Shown: positions 26,022 to 35,785 of the stretch, piece after piece | Layout: each line of letters begins with the position of its first letter | Position numbering within the stretch: position 1 is the first letter of the stretch | Position numbers and translations under genes: made by a program | The notes under the pieces: model-generated | The model's input: only the letters and a program-made list of their open reading frames with translations | The model's database searches: none | What the model was told of the DNA's origin: nothing | Assembly: GCF_004786095.1 (NCBI RefSeq) | Contig: NZ_RHPJ01000001.1 | Coordinates: 744,001 to 808,000, forward strand | Direction: 5' to 3' | Source: Serinibacter arcticus | GTDB taxonomy: Bacteria; Actinomycetota; Actinomycetes; Actinomycetales; Beutenbergiaceae | Length of the DNA: 64,000 nt

Positions 26022-26681
26022 TCAGATCGCCGCCTCGAGCGCGGCCAGGACGCTCGCGTCCCCGCCGACCAGGTCCCACTGGCGGCCGATCGCGCGCGGC
26101 TCGTCGAGCACCGCAGCGATCGTGGCGGCGACGTCGTCGCGCGTCACGCCCTCGGGCTCGAGGTCGCTGCCGAGCAGGACCCGGTCGGTGCCGGGCGTGT
26201 CCAGGAGCGTGGCCGGACGCAGGATCGTCCAGTCCAGGCCGCTCTCGCGCACGGCCTCGTCGGAGTCGCGCTTGGCGACGACGTAGCTCGCCCACGCGGC
26301 GGACTCGTCCAGGCCGACCTTGGCGTCCACGCCGATCGCGGAGATCTGCACGTAGCGGCGCACCCCGGCCGCGGCGCAGCCCGCGAGCGACTTGATGGCG
26401 CCCTCGAGGTCGACGGAGCGCTTGCGCAGCACGTTCCCGTCGGCGCCCCCGCCGGCCGCGAACACCACGGCGTCCACGCCGTCGAACGCCGCGGCGAACG
26501 CGTCGACGTCGGCCCGCTCGATGTCGAGGAACCGCGGCCGGGCGCCGAGGTCGAGGAGGACGGCGGCCTGCTCCGCGCGCCGCACCAGGGGCACGACGGC
26601 GTCACCCCGCTCCCGCAGCAGCGGCACCAGGCGCCGGGAGATCTTTCCGTAGCCACCCACGATGGCGATCGTCTTGGTCAT
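26022..26681 (-). CDS. NAD(P)-binding Rossmann protein (atypical SDR/NmrA type)
   Basis: A 219-residue NAD(P)-binding domain protein of the YwnB/NmrA-like atypical SDR group. The nucleotide motif is IAIVGGYGKISRRLVPLL at the N-terminus (GxxGxxxR variant, GGYGKIS). AVVFAAGGGADG, YVQISAIGVDA and the Tyr-Lys-like YVVAKRDSDEAVRESGLDW segment fit the family. It may be a reductase or a redox-sensing regulator. It is the last gene of the leftward run from topA and lies 40 bp after the TAP-like hydrolase gene. An inverted repeat (25929-25938/25957-25966) lies between it and the tRNA. Confidence 0.86.
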   Translation of the reverse strand: MTKTIAIVGGYGKISRRLVPLLRERGDAVVPLVRRAEQAAVLLDLGARPRFLDIERADVDAFAAAFDGVDAVVFAAGGGADGNVLRKRSVDLEGAIKSLAGCAAAGVRRYVQISAIGVDAKVGLDESAAWASYVVAKRDSDEAVRESGLDWTILRPATLLDTPGTDRVLLGSDLEPEGVTRDDVAATIAAVLDEPRAIGRQWDLVGGDASVLAALEAAI

Positions 26682-26720
26682 CCACCCATTGTGTGCCCCG
26701 GGGCGGGGTGCCCGGCCACC

Positions 26721-28286
26721 TCAGTCGCAGATCGTCCCCTCGGCCGGCAGCTCACCGGTCAGCAGGTAGGTGTCCACCACCCGGTCCACGCAGGGTGAGA
26801 CACCGCCGTAGACGGCGTGGCCCTCGCCGTCGTAGGTCAGCAGCCGGCCGGACTCGAGCTGGTCGGCCAGGGAGACCGACCAGGCGTGCGGCGTCGCGGG
26901 GTCGCGCAGCGCGCTGACCACCAGGATCGGTGCCGCCCCGGACGCCGTGATCGGGACCCGCTCGACGTCGGCCGCCGCCGGCCACAGCACGCACGCGAGC
27001 TCGGCGACCGACCCCGGTCCGAACAGGGCCGAGGCGTCCTCGAGCGCACGGACGTTCTCCACGGCCTGCTCGTACGTCGAGGTCATCGGGTAGTCGGTGC
27101 AGTCGATCGCGGGAAAGGCGAACGGATGGTTCACGTCGTCGGAGCCGGCCATGACCCCCGCATCGCCGATCTCGTCGACCACGGTGCCGTCCGTCCCGGC
27201 CTCGACGTCCGCCAGGCCGGTCACGAGGGCGGGCCAGTCGGCGGCCCAGTACATCGCGCCCGTGACGGCCGACCACAGCTCGCCGCCGTCGAGCTCGCCG
27301 TCCTGGGCGTCCGAGGGCAGCGGATCGGCGTCGAGCGCGTCGACGAGCTCGAGCACCCGCTCCTGAGCGGCGTCGGCGTCCGCCGGGAGCGGGCAGGCGG
27401 CCACGTCCTGGCACTGCCCGACGAACGTCGCGAAGACCTGCTCGAACCCCGCGAGCTGCTCGGACTGCAGGTCGGCGTAGCCGAGGGCGGGGTCGACGGC
27501 GGAGTCCAGCACCAGGCGGCCCACCCGGTCGGGGAACGTCTCGGCGTACACCGCGCCGAGCAGCGTGCCGTAGGAGTAGCCGAGGTAGGTCAGGCGCTCC
27601 TCACCGAGCAGGGCGCGCACCACGTCGAGGTCGCGCGCCGTCGTGGCGGTGTCGACGTGGTCCAGGAGCGGTCCCGAGCGCTCGACGCAGAGCTCCCCGA
27701 GGGCGGTGTGGTCGACGCGGAACCGCTCGACGTCGCGCTCGTCGCGGAGGTCGTAGAGCCTGGCGGTCGGGTCGTCCTCGCCCGGTTCGAGGCACCGCAC
27801 CTGGGTCGAGGCGCCGACACCGCGCGGGTCGAACCCGACGACGTCGTAGGCGTCCAGGACGTCGCCCGAGAAGATGGACCCGGCCGCGTCGACGAGGTCG
27901 ACGCCCGACTCCCCCGGTCCGCCCGGGTTGACGACGACGGACCCCTGGCGCTGCTCGTCGTCGCCGGTGGCCGGCAGCCGCTTCATCGCGATTCGCACGG
28001 TCTCCCCCGGCACGTCCTCGTAGTCCAGGGGCACCAGGATCGTGGCGCAGTCGACGTACTTGCCGCAGGGCGCCCACTCCACGGGCTGAGCCTCGACGTC
28101 GGCCAGCGTGGCGAAACCCGACGCGGCGGGGGCGTCCTCGATGCCGCCGGCGTCCGCCTCGCGCGGGTAGGGGCCGCCCGGCGGGGTGCAGGACGCGAGG
28201 GCGAGGACCGCCGTCGCGACCGTGGCCACCACCACCCGCGCACGCGCCCTCAGCACGCGCTCGGTCCGCACGTGGTCAGTCCGCAC
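26721..28286 (-). CDS. Secreted TAP-like alpha/beta hydrolase lipoprotein
   Basis: A 521-residue exported hydrolase of the tripeptidyl aminopeptidase (SlpD/E, TAP-like) type. The signal peptide ends in lipobox LALASCTPP (Cys about 33). The alpha/beta core has NPGGPGESGVD (oxyanion loop), the nucleophile elbow LGYSYGTLLGAVYA (Ser), and GEGHAVYGG with the catalytic His near the C-terminus, where the TAP C-terminal domain with CVDRVVDTYLLTGELP closes the protein. It probably trims peptides outside the cell. GTG starts at 28286 and 28271 both sit in a 15-bp tandem repeat; either is possible. The gene order holB-lipoprotein-TAP suggests read-through from the replication genes. Confidence 0.9.
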   Translation of the reverse strand: MRTDHVRTERVLRARARVVVATVATAVLALASCTPPGGPYPREADAGGIEDAPAASGFATLADVEAQPVEWAPCGKYVDCATILVPLDYEDVPGETVRIAMKRLPATGDDEQRQGSVVVNPGGPGESGVDLVDAAGSIFSGDVLDAYDVVGFDPRGVGASTQVRCLEPGEDDPTARLYDLRDERDVERFRVDHTALGELCVERSGPLLDHVDTATTARDLDVVRALLGEERLTYLGYSYGTLLGAVYAETFPDRVGRLVLDSAVDPALGYADLQSEQLAGFEQVFATFVGQCQDVAACPLPADADAAQERVLELVDALDADPLPSDAQDGELDGGELWSAVTGAMYWAADWPALVTGLADVEAGTDGTVVDEIGDAGVMAGSDDVNHPFAFPAIDCTDYPMTSTYEQAVENVRALEDASALFGPGSVAELACVLWPAAADVERVPITASGAAPILVVSALRDPATPHAWSVSLADQLESGRLLTYDGEGHAVYGGVSPCVDRVVDTYLLTGELPAEGTICD

Positions 28287-28293
28287 GTGGTCA
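28264..28293. repeat. 15-bp tandem repeat spanning a stop and alternative GTG starts
   Basis: Two perfect copies of GTCCGCACGTGGTCA lie end to end. The second contains the stop of the small lipoprotein gene and a GTG start of the TAP-like gene; the first contains the alternative GTG start. Duplication has thus provided two candidate starts. Confidence 0.8.
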
Positions 28294-28461
28294 ATCTGTC
28301 CCGGTCACGTCCGGCACCGGCGCCACGGGCTGCAGCATCGGCGGTCGGGTCTCCGTGCAGCCGGACACGGCGGTGGCGCCGAGCACGATCGCGCCGAGCA
28401 CCGCGAGCGTGCGCGCCACGATCGAGGCCGTCCTCCTGGTGGTGCGGTCCATGCCGGACAT
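28291..28461 (-). CDS. Small lipoprotein (56 residues), easily overlooked
   Basis: A short frame between holB and the TAP-like gene. It begins MSGMDRTTRRTASIVARTLA, continues VLGAIVLGATAVSGCTETRP and ends with PVPDVTGTD, thus a basic N-terminus, hydrophobic core and a lipobox AVSGC (Cys about 35), leaving a mature peptide of about 22 residues. ATG at 28461 (alternatively 28452) lies 5 bp after the holB stop with purine-rich GGGGTGAGAGGG upstream; its stop lies 4 bp before the TAP-like GTG, so all three would be co-translated. Spacing and the clean lipobox support a real gene. The function is unknown. Confidence 0.65.
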   Translation of the reverse strand: MSGMDRTTRRTASIVARTLAVLGAIVLGATAVSGCTETRPPMLQPVAPVPDVTGTD

Positions 28462-28466
28462 CCCTC

Positions 28467-29627
28467 TCACCCCTGCGGCCGCAGCGCGACCGTCATCGCC
28501 TCGACCGCCAGCAGCGGTGCGACGTTGCCCGCGAGACGCGTGCGCGCCGTCGCGATCGCCTCGGTGCGACGCAGCGTCTGCTGCGGGTCGCTCGCGGCGG
28601 CCACGGCCCGCACGTCGGCGACCTGCGCGGCGTTGACCAGGTCGACGTCGGAGCCGACCTGGACCGCGAGCACGTCGCGGTAGAACGAGAGCAGGTCGGT
28701 CATCGCGCGGTCCAGACCGTCGACGACGGCGCGCTTGCCCCGCCGCTTCTGGTCGTCCTCGAGCTGCCGGATCTGCGTGCGCACGTTCGCGGGGAGGGTC
28801 TTGCCGCCCTCGGCGTTGTCGGCACCCAGCGAGCGCAGCAGCGCGGCCTTCTCGACGGCGTCGCGCTCGGCCATCGACGCGCTCGCCTGCGCCGTGGCGA
28901 CCTCGACGAGCTCACCAGCGGCGATGACGGCGTCGCCGACACCACGCACGCGCGAGGCGATCTCGAGCACGCGGTCGCGCCGCGCACGGGCCTCGGCGTT
29001 CAGCGCCAGCGAGGTCGCCAGGCCGATGTGGCTCTGGGCGGCGCGGGCCGCGACCAGGGCGTCGTCGCGATCGATCCCGTGGCGGCGCACCAGGAGGTCG
29101 GCGACGGCGTCGGCCGGCGGCACGCGCAGCGTCACGTGGCGGCAGCGCGAGCGGATCGTGGTGATGACGTCCTGCTCGCTCGGCGCGCACAGGATCCAGA
29201 CCGTGCGCGGCGGCGGCTCCTCGATGGCCTTCAGGAGTGCGTTCGCGCTGCGCTCGACGATGCGGTCGGCGTCCTCCACGACGATCACGCGCCAGGGCGC
29301 CTCGCCGGGCGTGCGCTGCGCGATGGTCACGAGGTCACGCACCTCGGCCACCGTGATGACGGTCTTGTCGGTCGCGACGACGTGCACGTCGGGGTGCGTG
29401 CCGCGCATGACGCGCGCCCGTGCGTTGTCGGCGACCTCGGAGGTCCAGCGGCCGCCGTCGCCCGCCACGAGCGCGGCCGCGAAGGCACGCGCGGCCACGG
29501 ACCGACCGGAACCGGGAGGTCCCGTGACGAGCCAGGCGTGGGTCATCGACGAGGGGTCGGTCACGGCGCGGCGCAGGACGGCCACGGCGTCGGGCTGCCC
29601 GACGACGTCGTCCCAGACCGAGGTCAC
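28467..29627 (-). CDS. holB: DNA polymerase III subunit delta'
   Basis: A 386-residue clamp-loader delta' subunit, which with delta and tau/gamma loads the sliding clamp. The AAA+ domain begins [18 protein letters not shown]; the P-loop [11 protein letters not shown] has Arg in place of the usual Lys, in line with a subunit that does not hydrolyse ATP. The characteristic SRC motif is seen in [13 protein letters not shown], after [18 protein letters not shown]. The GTG at 29627 overlaps the tmk stop by 4 bp; the long open frame to 30593 is only tmk in another frame. tmk-holB coupling is standard in actinobacteria. Confidence 0.95.
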   Translation of the reverse strand: MTSVWDDVVGQPDAVAVLRRAVTDPSSMTHAWLVTGPPGSGRSVAARAFAAALVAGDGGRWTSEVADNARARVMRGTHPDVHVVATDKTVITVAEVRDLVTIAQRTPGEAPWRVIVVEDADRIVERSANALLKAIEEPPPRTVWILCAPSEQDVITTIRSRCRHVTLRVPPADAVADLLVRRHGIDRDDALVAARAAQSHIGLATSLALNAEARARRDRVLEIASRVRGVGDAVIAAGELVEVATAQASASMAERDAVEKAALLRSLGADNAEGGKTLPANVRTQIRQLEDDQKRRGKRAVVDGLDRAMTDLLSFYRDVLAVQVGSDVDLVNAAQVADVRAVAAASDPQQTLRRTEAIATARTRLAGNVAPLLAVEAMTVALRPQG

Positions 29628-30283
29628 GCGGGGACCCCGCCGCTCGGGGCGAGGAGCGGTGCGACCTCGGCGCGGATGCGCGCCGCGAGCTCCTCGATCG
29701 GGAGGGACGCGTCGAGCACGCGCCACCGCTGCGGCTCGGCTGCGGCGAGGGCGAGGAAGGCGTCGCGGGTGCGACGGTGGAACTCGGCGCCGGCGCGCTC
29801 GAGCCGGTCGGGCGAACCGGTCAGTCGCTGCGGCAGCAGGGCGGGGTCGAGGTCGAGCAGGAACGTCATGCGGGGAAGCAGACCACCGACCGCCCACATC
29901 TGCAGATCCCGCAGCTCCGCGAGCCCCAGCTCGCGTCCGCCAGCCTGGTAGGCGAGCGAGGAGTCGAGGTAGCGGTCGGTGATCACGACGGCGCCGCGCC
30001 CCAGCGCCGGACGGACCAGGCTCGCGACGTGGTGGGCCCGGTCGGTGGCGTAGAGCAGCGCCTCGGTGCGGGCGTCGACGTCGTCCCCGTGCAGGACCAG
30101 CTGGCGCAGCGTCCGGCCGAGCTCCGTCCCCCCGGGCTCGCGCGTGCGCACGACCTCGCGGCCGAACGACTCCGTCAGCCACGCCGCCAGGTGCGCCTGC
30201 TGCGTGGTCTTGCCCGCGCCGTCGCCACCCTCGAAGGACAGGAACAGGCCGGGTTCGGCCGGGGCGGCGGGGTCGGGGATCAC
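29624..30283 (-). CDS. tmk: Thymidylate kinase
   Basis: A 219-residue dTMP kinase making dTDP for DNA synthesis. P-loop [12 protein letters not shown], the DR(Y) motif [14 protein letters not shown], and the [10 protein letters not shown] segment that contacts dTMP are intact. The start is a GTG at 30283. It overlaps holB by 4 bp, and lies 27 bp from the LssY-like gene upstream in the same direction. Confidence 0.96.
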   Translation of the reverse strand: MIPDPAAPAEPGLFLSFEGGDGAGKTTQQAHLAAWLTESFGREVVRTREPGGTELGRTLRQLVLHGDDVDARTEALLYATDRAHHVASLVRPALGRGAVVITDRYLDSSLAYQAGGRELGLAELRDLQMWAVGGLLPRMTFLLDLDPALLPQRLTGSPDRLERAGAEFHRRTRDAFLALAAAEPQRWRVLDASLPIEELAARIRAEVAPLLAPSGGVPA

Positions 30284-30310
30284 GGCTCCAGGGTAGTGGC
30301 GGCTCGCCTG

Positions 30311-31732
30311 CTACCGGACGGGAGCGGGCGCCGCGACCGGGCGGCAGAACTCGCGCGCCGGTCGTCCCGAGAGCGCGAGCAGCGTCAGGATGTCGAGCGG
30401 TGTCACGAGGAGAGCCGCTCCCACCAGAGGGCCGGCGCCGCTGGACACCCACGTGGCGAAGAGGGCCGACAGCGAGACGCAGCCCGACACGAGCACCAGC
30501 ACCCTGGCCAGGTCGACGCCGCGCAGCACCAGCGTCGCGAGGACGGCGGGCACGACGGCGGCCACCGCACCGGCCACGACGGTGATGGTCCACGACGAGC
30601 CCGGCAGCACCACAGCCGTCGCGTCCCCACCCGTGGCGGCCGCGAAACCCGCCGGACCGGTGATCACCAGCTCGACGACCGTGGCCGCCAGGACGAGAGC
30701 GCGCACGTAGGTCGCCACGACCCCGAACAGGATCGTCGAGGGGCGGGCGATCCGGCGGACTCCCCCGTCCGGACGCCGGTCGAGGAGGTCGTCGTCGCGC
30801 ACGCCCTCGAACGCCGGGCGCTTGCGCCGCTCGGCGGAGGCGGTCGCGCTGTCCTGGGGCTCGTCGCGGAGCTGCACCACCCTGGTCGGCCGAGGCACCG
30901 GCGGCGATCCCTCCGCGACGGGCAGCACGATCACGGGGAGATCGCCGTCGGTCCGGACCGAGTCACCCCCACCGTTGCGGGAGTGGTAGCCCGCGGCGAA
31001 GTCCTGGAGGAGGTGGACGGTCACGTCGGGCACCCCCGCGCGCACCGAGGCGACGACGTGGTCGCGCTCGACGTCGATGTCCGCCTCGATCCGGTGCGTC
31101 ACCTGGAGCGTGAACAGCGAGAGTCCGACCGCGCGGTCGAAGGTCCCCGCTGCGAGCCAGTCCACCCGGGTGCCACCGGGGAGCAGCCACCCCGGCGGGC
31201 AGCGCCAGAACCGGACGTGGTGGCGCTTGGCGGGATTCCCGTCGACCTCCTGCTGGTAGGCGAAGTCCTGCTGCCGGCCGAAGAGGAACAGCGGGCTGAC
31301 CGGTGCCCGCGCATAGCTGCGACGGGAGAGCGTGGTCGTCACGATGCGCCAGCTGGAGCGCAGCGTGACGTCGTCGGCCCGGATCCAGCCCGCACGGTTC
31401 ATGACGTCGTGCAGCACGTCCTCGGGCCCGAGGACGGACAGGTTGACGGGGTCGCCCAGAAGTCCGTCGCTCGTCCGGGTGCGACCGATGAAGTACGCGG
31501 GGACGTAGACGTCGGTGAGGATGCGGTGCAGCCGCGGGAGGACCAGGTAGGCCAGCAGGATCCAGAACAGGACCAGACCGGGCAGGGCCCACCAGCCGCG
31601 GCCCCACGCGTCGGAGACGACGAGCACGGCGAGCCACGCGGCGGCCAGCCCCGCGAGGACGAAGAAGAAGGCGTCCAGCCCCTGCCGCAGCCGTCCGGGG
31701 AGCCGGACGGCCGCGGGAGTGACGGCAGGCAC
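30311..31732 (-). CDS. Membrane protein with LssY C-terminal domain
   Basis: A 473-residue membrane protein. Two N-terminal transmembrane helices (about 20-65) precede an LssY_C-type domain of roughly 180 residues, recognisable by AGWIRADDVTLRSSW, YARAPVSPLFLFGRQQDFAY and KRHHVRFWRCPPGW. A charged linker and four further transmembrane segments close the protein. LssY_C domains are often fused to PAP2 phosphatases or DedA proteins and are linked with envelope lipids, but no activity is firmly known. GTG start at 31732, 9 bp after the oxidoreductase stop. Confidence 0.82.
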   Translation of the reverse strand: MPAVTPAAVRLPGRLRQGLDAFFFVLAGLAAAWLAVLVVSDAWGRGWWALPGLVLFWILLAYLVLPRLHRILTDVYVPAYFIGRTRTSDGLLGDPVNLSVLGPEDVLHDVMNRAGWIRADDVTLRSSWRIVTTTLSRRSYARAPVSPLFLFGRQQDFAYQQEVDGNPAKRHHVRFWRCPPGWLLPGGTRVDWLAAGTFDRAVGLSLFTLQVTHRIEADIDVERDHVVASVRAGVPDVTVHLLQDFAAGYHSRNGGGDSVRTDGDLPVIVLPVAEGSPPVPRPTRVVQLRDEPQDSATASAERRKRPAFEGVRDDDLLDRRPDGGVRRIARPSTILFGVVATYVRALVLAATVVELVITGPAGFAAATGGDATAVVLPGSSWTITVVAGAVAAVVPAVLATLVLRGVDLARVLVLVSGCVSLSALFATWVSSGAGPLVGAALLVTPLDILTLLALSGRPAREFCRPVAAPAPVR

Positions 31733-31741
31733 TGCGGCGAC

Positions 31742-32800
31742 CTACTCGCCCGGGTAGACGACGCCGAGCTGGCGGCGCACCTCGTCCATGATCTCCATGA
31801 CCTCGACGGAGGCCTGCCACGTCATGAGCGGCGAGCTGGTCTCGCCCGCGACGATCTGCCGCGCGGCCTCGGCGGCCTGGAACTGGAACCCGCCGGGGAG
31901 ACGCCCGGAGACGTCCTGGCGCGTGCCGTCGAGCAGCGAGAGGTGGACGTCGGTGGGGTTGTAGAAGGTGGGGTCGAGGTCGATCCGCCCCTCGGTGCCG
32001 GCGACGGTCGCGTTGTTGAGCATCGCCGTCTCCATCGAGGACGTCGCGACGGCCACCGCGCGCTGCCCGTAGCGCAGCACCACGGTCTCGGCCTTGTCGA
32101 CCCCGAGGTCGGACAGCTCGCCGTAGGCGTGCACCTCATCCGGGACGCCGAGCACGGCGTGCGCGAACGAGATCGGGTAGACGCCGAGGTCCAGCAGCGC
32201 GCCGCCCGCGAGGTCCGGGTTCCACAGCCGGTGCTCGGGACCACCCGGGATGTTCTGGCCGTGCAGCGCCGTGAGCGAGATGACGTCACCGATCGCCCCG
32301 GCGGCGACGGCGTCGACGGTCGCGCGGTAGCTGGGCAGGAACCGTGCCCACATCGCCTCCATCGCGAACAGGCCGCGGGAGGCGGCGACATCGAAGATCT
32401 CGCGCGCCTCGGCGGCGTTGCGCGTGACGGCCTTCTCCACGAGCACGGGCTTGCCCGCGTTCAGCGCCAGCAGCGCGTGGTCGCGGTGCTCGGAGTGCGG
32501 GGAGGCGACGTAGATCGCGTCGATCTCGGGATCGGCGACGAGCTCCTCGTAGGAGCCGTACGAGCGGGGCACGTCCATCTCGGCGGCGAACGCGGCCGCG
32601 CGGTCGGCGCTCCGCGACCCGACGGCGGCGATCGTGGACGCGGTGTGCGCCGGGATGTCGGTGGCGAACTTCCTGGCGATGCCGCCGGCCGCGAGGATGC
32701 CCCACCGGATCGCGGGGGCGTCCCTCGGGTCGGGGTAGGCGCTCGCCGGGGCAAGGGCAGGGTCGGCGGTGGACGGGGCGGCAGCGGTGGCGTCGGTCAC
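31742..32800 (-). CDS. Gfo/Idh/MocA-family oxidoreductase
   Basis: A 352-residue NAD(P)-dependent dehydrogenase of the Gfo/Idh/MocA family. The Rossmann start is IRWGILAAGGIARKFATDI; the signature EKAVTRNAAEAREI holds the catalytic-site Lys (VLVEKAVT), and the second domain has GGALLDLGVYPISFAHAVLG. Such enzymes act on sugars, inositols or trans-dihydrodiols. A 30-residue Ala/Pro-rich N-terminal extension precedes the fold. The GTG start at 32800 follows the topA stop by 165 bp, a gap that holds only G+C-rich short inverted repeats. Confidence 0.92.
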   Translation of the reverse strand: MTDATAAAPSTADPALAPASAYPDPRDAPAIRWGILAAGGIARKFATDIPAHTASTIAAVGSRSADRAAAFAAEMDVPRSYGSYEELVADPEIDAIYVASPHSEHRDHALLALNAGKPVLVEKAVTRNAAEAREIFDVAASRGLFAMEAMWARFLPSYRATVDAVAAGAIGDVISLTALHGQNIPGGPEHRLWNPDLAGGALLDLGVYPISFAHAVLGVPDEVHAYGELSDLGVDKAETVVLRYGQRAVAVATSSMETAMLNNATVAGTEGRIDLDPTFYNPTDVHLSLLDGTRQDVSGRLPGGFQFQAAEAARQIVAGETSSPLMTWQASVEVMEIMDEVRRQLGVVYPGE

Positions 32801-32965
32801 ACGGCAAGCCTATGCCGCGGGCGGGGCGGGAGGTCCGGGCGTCCTCATCGAGGGCGGACGGTCCCTCGTCCAGGGAGGGGACGCCCACCCCCAGCGAGCC
32901 CAGCCACCTCCGCACACCACCTTGCCGCGCGCGACGTGCGGCGCGGTGGCGAGCGCCGCGCGGGG

Positions 32966-35785
32966 TCAGGCCTTCTTGGCGGGGGCCTTCTTCGCAGCGG
33001 GCTTCTTGGCCGCCGGCTTGCGCGCGGCGGGCTTGCGGGCCGCCGGCTTCTTGGCCGGCCCCTTCGCGCGCTTCTCCGCGAGCAGCTCGAAGCCGCGCTC
33101 GGGGGTGATCGCCTCGACCTCGTCCTCCTTGCGCAGGGTGGCGTTGGTCGTGCCGTCGGTGACGTACGGACCGAACCGACCGTCCTTGACGACTACCGGC
33201 TTCTCGCTGACCGGGTCCACCCCCAGCTCGCGCAGCGGCGGCGTCGCGGAGGCGCGGCCGCGCTGCTTCGGCTGGGCGTAGATCGCCAGCGCCTCCTCGA
33301 GCGTGATGTCGAAGATCTGCTCCTCGGAGGTCAGCGAGCGGGAGTCCGTGCCCTTCTTCAGGTACGGGCCGTAGCGACCGTTCTGGGAGGTGATCTCGAC
33401 GCCCTCGGCGTCCGTGCCGACCACGCGCGGCAGCGACATCAGCTGCAGCGCCTGCTCGAGCGTGATGGTGTCGAGCGACATCGACTGCAGCAGCGAGCCG
33501 GTACGGGGCTTCGCCTTCGCGGGGGCCTTCTTCCGCTTCGGCTTCGCTGCGCCGTCGGTGCCCCCGGCGGGAGCAGCAGGCTCCTCGGCGGCAGGCGGGT
33601 CGGGGATGACCTCGGTGACGTACGGCCCGTAGCGGCCGTTCTTCGCGACGACCTGCAGCCCCGTGGCGGGGTCGACGCCGAGCTCGATGTCGCCGTCGGA
33701 CTGCGTCTCGAGCAGCTCCCGAGCGCGTTCGGTCGTCAGCTCGTCGGGGGCGACGTCCTCGGGGACGGAGGCGCGCAGCGCCGTCCCGTCGGCGCCGGTG
33801 CCCTCGAGGTAGGGGCCGTACCGCCCGACGCGCAGCGTGATGCCGTCGCCGACCGGGATGGAGTTGATGTCGCGCGCGTCGATGTCGCCGAGGTCGTTGA
33901 CCAGGCCCGACAGACCGGGCGCGTCGCCCACGCCGTAGTAGAACTGCGTCAGCCACTCCACGCGGTCCTGGCTGCCGGCCGCGATGCGGTCCAGGTCGGA
34001 CTCCATGCTGGCCGTGAAGTCGTAGTCCACGAGCGAGCCGAAGTGCTCCTCGAGCAGCCGCACGACCGAGAACGCGAGCCAGCTCGGGAACAGCGCCTGT
34101 CCGCGGCGCAGCACGTAGCCGCGGTCCACGATCACGCCGATCGTCGCGGCGTAGGTCGAGGGGCGGCCGATGCCGCGCTCCTCGAGGGCGGCGGTCAGCG
34201 ACGCCTCGGTGTAGCGCGGGGGCGGCGAGGTCTCGTGGCCGTCGGCCGTGAGCGGACCGTTCGCGACGCCGTCGCCCTCCCGGACGTCGGGCAGGCGCGA
34301 GGCGCCCTTGTCCTCACCCTTGGCCGCGGCGTCGGCGCCGTCCTCGTAGCGGCCGGCGTCCTTGCCCTCCTCGTACGCGGCGAGGAAGCCGCGGAAGGTG
34401 ATGACGGTGCCCGAGGCGGAGAACTCCGCCGTCGTGCCGGTCGCGAGCGTGCCGGCCGTGGCGGAGGTGATCTCCGCCGTCGTGCCGGCCTGCATCCGGA
34501 TGGAGGCGGTGGAGCCGCGCGCATCCGACATCTGCGAGGCGACCGTGCGCTTCCAGATCAGCTCGTACAGCCGGAACTCGTCACCCGAGAGCGCCTTGGC
34601 GACCTGCGCCGGCGTGCGGAAGTGGTCGCCGGCGGGGCGGATCGCCTCGTGCGCCTCCTGCGCGTTCTTGCTCTTGTTGGCGTAGACGCGCGGCTTCTCC
34701 GGCACGTACTCCGCGCCGTAGAGGTCGGCGGCCTGGCGGCGCGCGGCCGAGACGGCCTCGGTCGACAGCGTCACCGAGTCGGTACGCATGTAGGTGATGT
34801 AGCCGTTCTCGTACAGCGACTGCGCGGTCCGCATCGCGGCCCGGCTGTTCATGCGGAGCTTGCGGCTCGCCTCCTGCTGCAGCGTGGAGGTGGTGAACGG
34901 CGCGGCCGGACGGCGCGTGTACGGCTTCGTCTCCACCGAGGAGACGGTGAAGCTCGCGCCGCCGAGCGCCTCGACCAGACCGTGCGCACCGGCGGAGTCG
35001 AGGTGGACGACACCGCCCGTGCGCCCCTTGAGCTGCCCGACGTCGTCGAAGTCGCGGCCCGTGGCCACGCGCGTGCCGCCGACGCTCGTCAGGCGGGCGT
35101 TGAACGCGGTGCCCGCGGTCTCGCCGCGTCCTCCGGTGAACTCGCCGGAGACGTCCCAGTAGGACGCGCTGCGGAATGCCATGCGCTCGCGCTCGCGCTC
35201 GACGACGAGGCGGGTCGCGACCGACTGCACCCGACCCGCGGACAGGCCGGGGCCGATCTTGCGCCACAGGACCGGTGAGACCTCGTAGCCGTAGAGACGG
35301 TCGAGGATGCGGCGGGTCTCCTGCGCGTCGACGAGGCGGGTGTCGAGCTCGCGCGTGGCGTCGAGCGCCCGGACGATCGCCTCGCGGGTGATCTCGTGGA
35401 ACACCATGCGCTTGACGGGGACCTTGGGGTCGAGCACCTGCAGGAGGTGCCACGCGATGGCCTCGCCCTCGCGGTCCTCATCCGTGGCGAGGTAGAGCTC
35501 GTCGGCGTCCTTGAGCTTGCGCTTGAGCTCGGCGACCTTCTTCTTCTTGTCGGCGTCCACCACGTAGTAGGGGTCGAAGCCGTCCTCGACGTTGACCGCG
35601 AACTTCTTGTACGGCCCCTTCTTCATCTCCGCCGGCAGCTCGCTCGGCTGCGGGAGGTCGCGGATGTGCCCCACGCTGGCCTCGACCTCGTAGTCCGAGC
35701 CGAGGAACGGCGTGATGGTGCGCGCCTTGGTGGGCGACTCGACGATGACGAGCTTGGGCAACAGGGGGCCTTCCGGTGCTGGCAC
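32966..35785 (-). CDS. topA: DNA topoisomerase I
   Basis: A 939-residue type IA topoisomerase that relaxes negative supercoils. The Toprim domain (KLVIVESPTKART; ATDEDREGEAIAW), the active-site region GYITYMRTDSVTLS with the nucleophilic Tyr, and C-terminal repeats (several FGPYV/YGPYL-type TOPRIM_C_rpt units) are all present. The tail is a Lys/Ala/Pro-rich stretch typical of actinobacteria and lacks zinc-finger Cys. The start may be the GTG at 35785 or the TTG at 35761 (LPKLVIVESP), which has a GGAAGG site 8 bp upstream and gives the length most similar to relatives. Confidence 0.96.
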   Translation of the reverse strand: MPAPEGPLLPKLVIVESPTKARTITPFLGSDYEVEASVGHIRDLPQPSELPAEMKKGPYKKFAVNVEDGFDPYYVVDADKKKKVAELKRKLKDADELYLATDEDREGEAIAWHLLQVLDPKVPVKRMVFHEITREAIVRALDATRELDTRLVDAQETRRILDRLYGYEVSPVLWRKIGPGLSAGRVQSVATRLVVERERERMAFRSASYWDVSGEFTGGRGETAGTAFNARLTSVGGTRVATGRDFDDVGQLKGRTGGVVHLDSAGAHGLVEALGGASFTVSSVETKPYTRRPAAPFTTSTLQQEASRKLRMNSRAAMRTAQSLYENGYITYMRTDSVTLSTEAVSAARRQAADLYGAEYVPEKPRVYANKSKNAQEAHEAIRPAGDHFRTPAQVAKALSGDEFRLYELIWKRTVASQMSDARGSTASIRMQAGTTAEITSATAGTLATGTTAEFSASGTVITFRGFLAAYEEGKDAGRYEDGADAAAKGEDKGASRLPDVREGDGVANGPLTADGHETSPPPRYTEASLTAALEERGIGRPSTYAATIGVIVDRGYVLRRGQALFPSWLAFSVVRLLEEHFGSLVDYDFTASMESDLDRIAAGSQDRVEWLTQFYYGVGDAPGLSGLVNDLGDIDARDINSIPVGDGITLRVGRYGPYLEGTGADGTALRASVPEDVAPDELTTERARELLETQSDGDIELGVDPATGLQVVAKNGRYGPYVTEVIPDPPAAEEPAAPAGGTDGAAKPKRKKAPAKAKPRTGSLLQSMSLDTITLEQALQLMSLPRVVGTDAEGVEITSQNGRYGPYLKKGTDSRSLTSEEQIFDITLEEALAIYAQPKQRGRASATPPLRELGVDPVSEKPVVVKDGRFGPYVTDGTTNATLRKEDEVEAITPERGFELLAEKRAKGPAKKPAARKPAARKPAAKKPAAKKAPAKKA

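Noticed and set aside
29777-35278. A 1,833-codon open frame on the plus strand opposite tmk, the LssY gene, the oxidoreductase and topA
   Set aside because: It is Arg/Gln/Ala-rich shadow coding caused by high G+C on the strand opposite genuine genes; no domain is seen.
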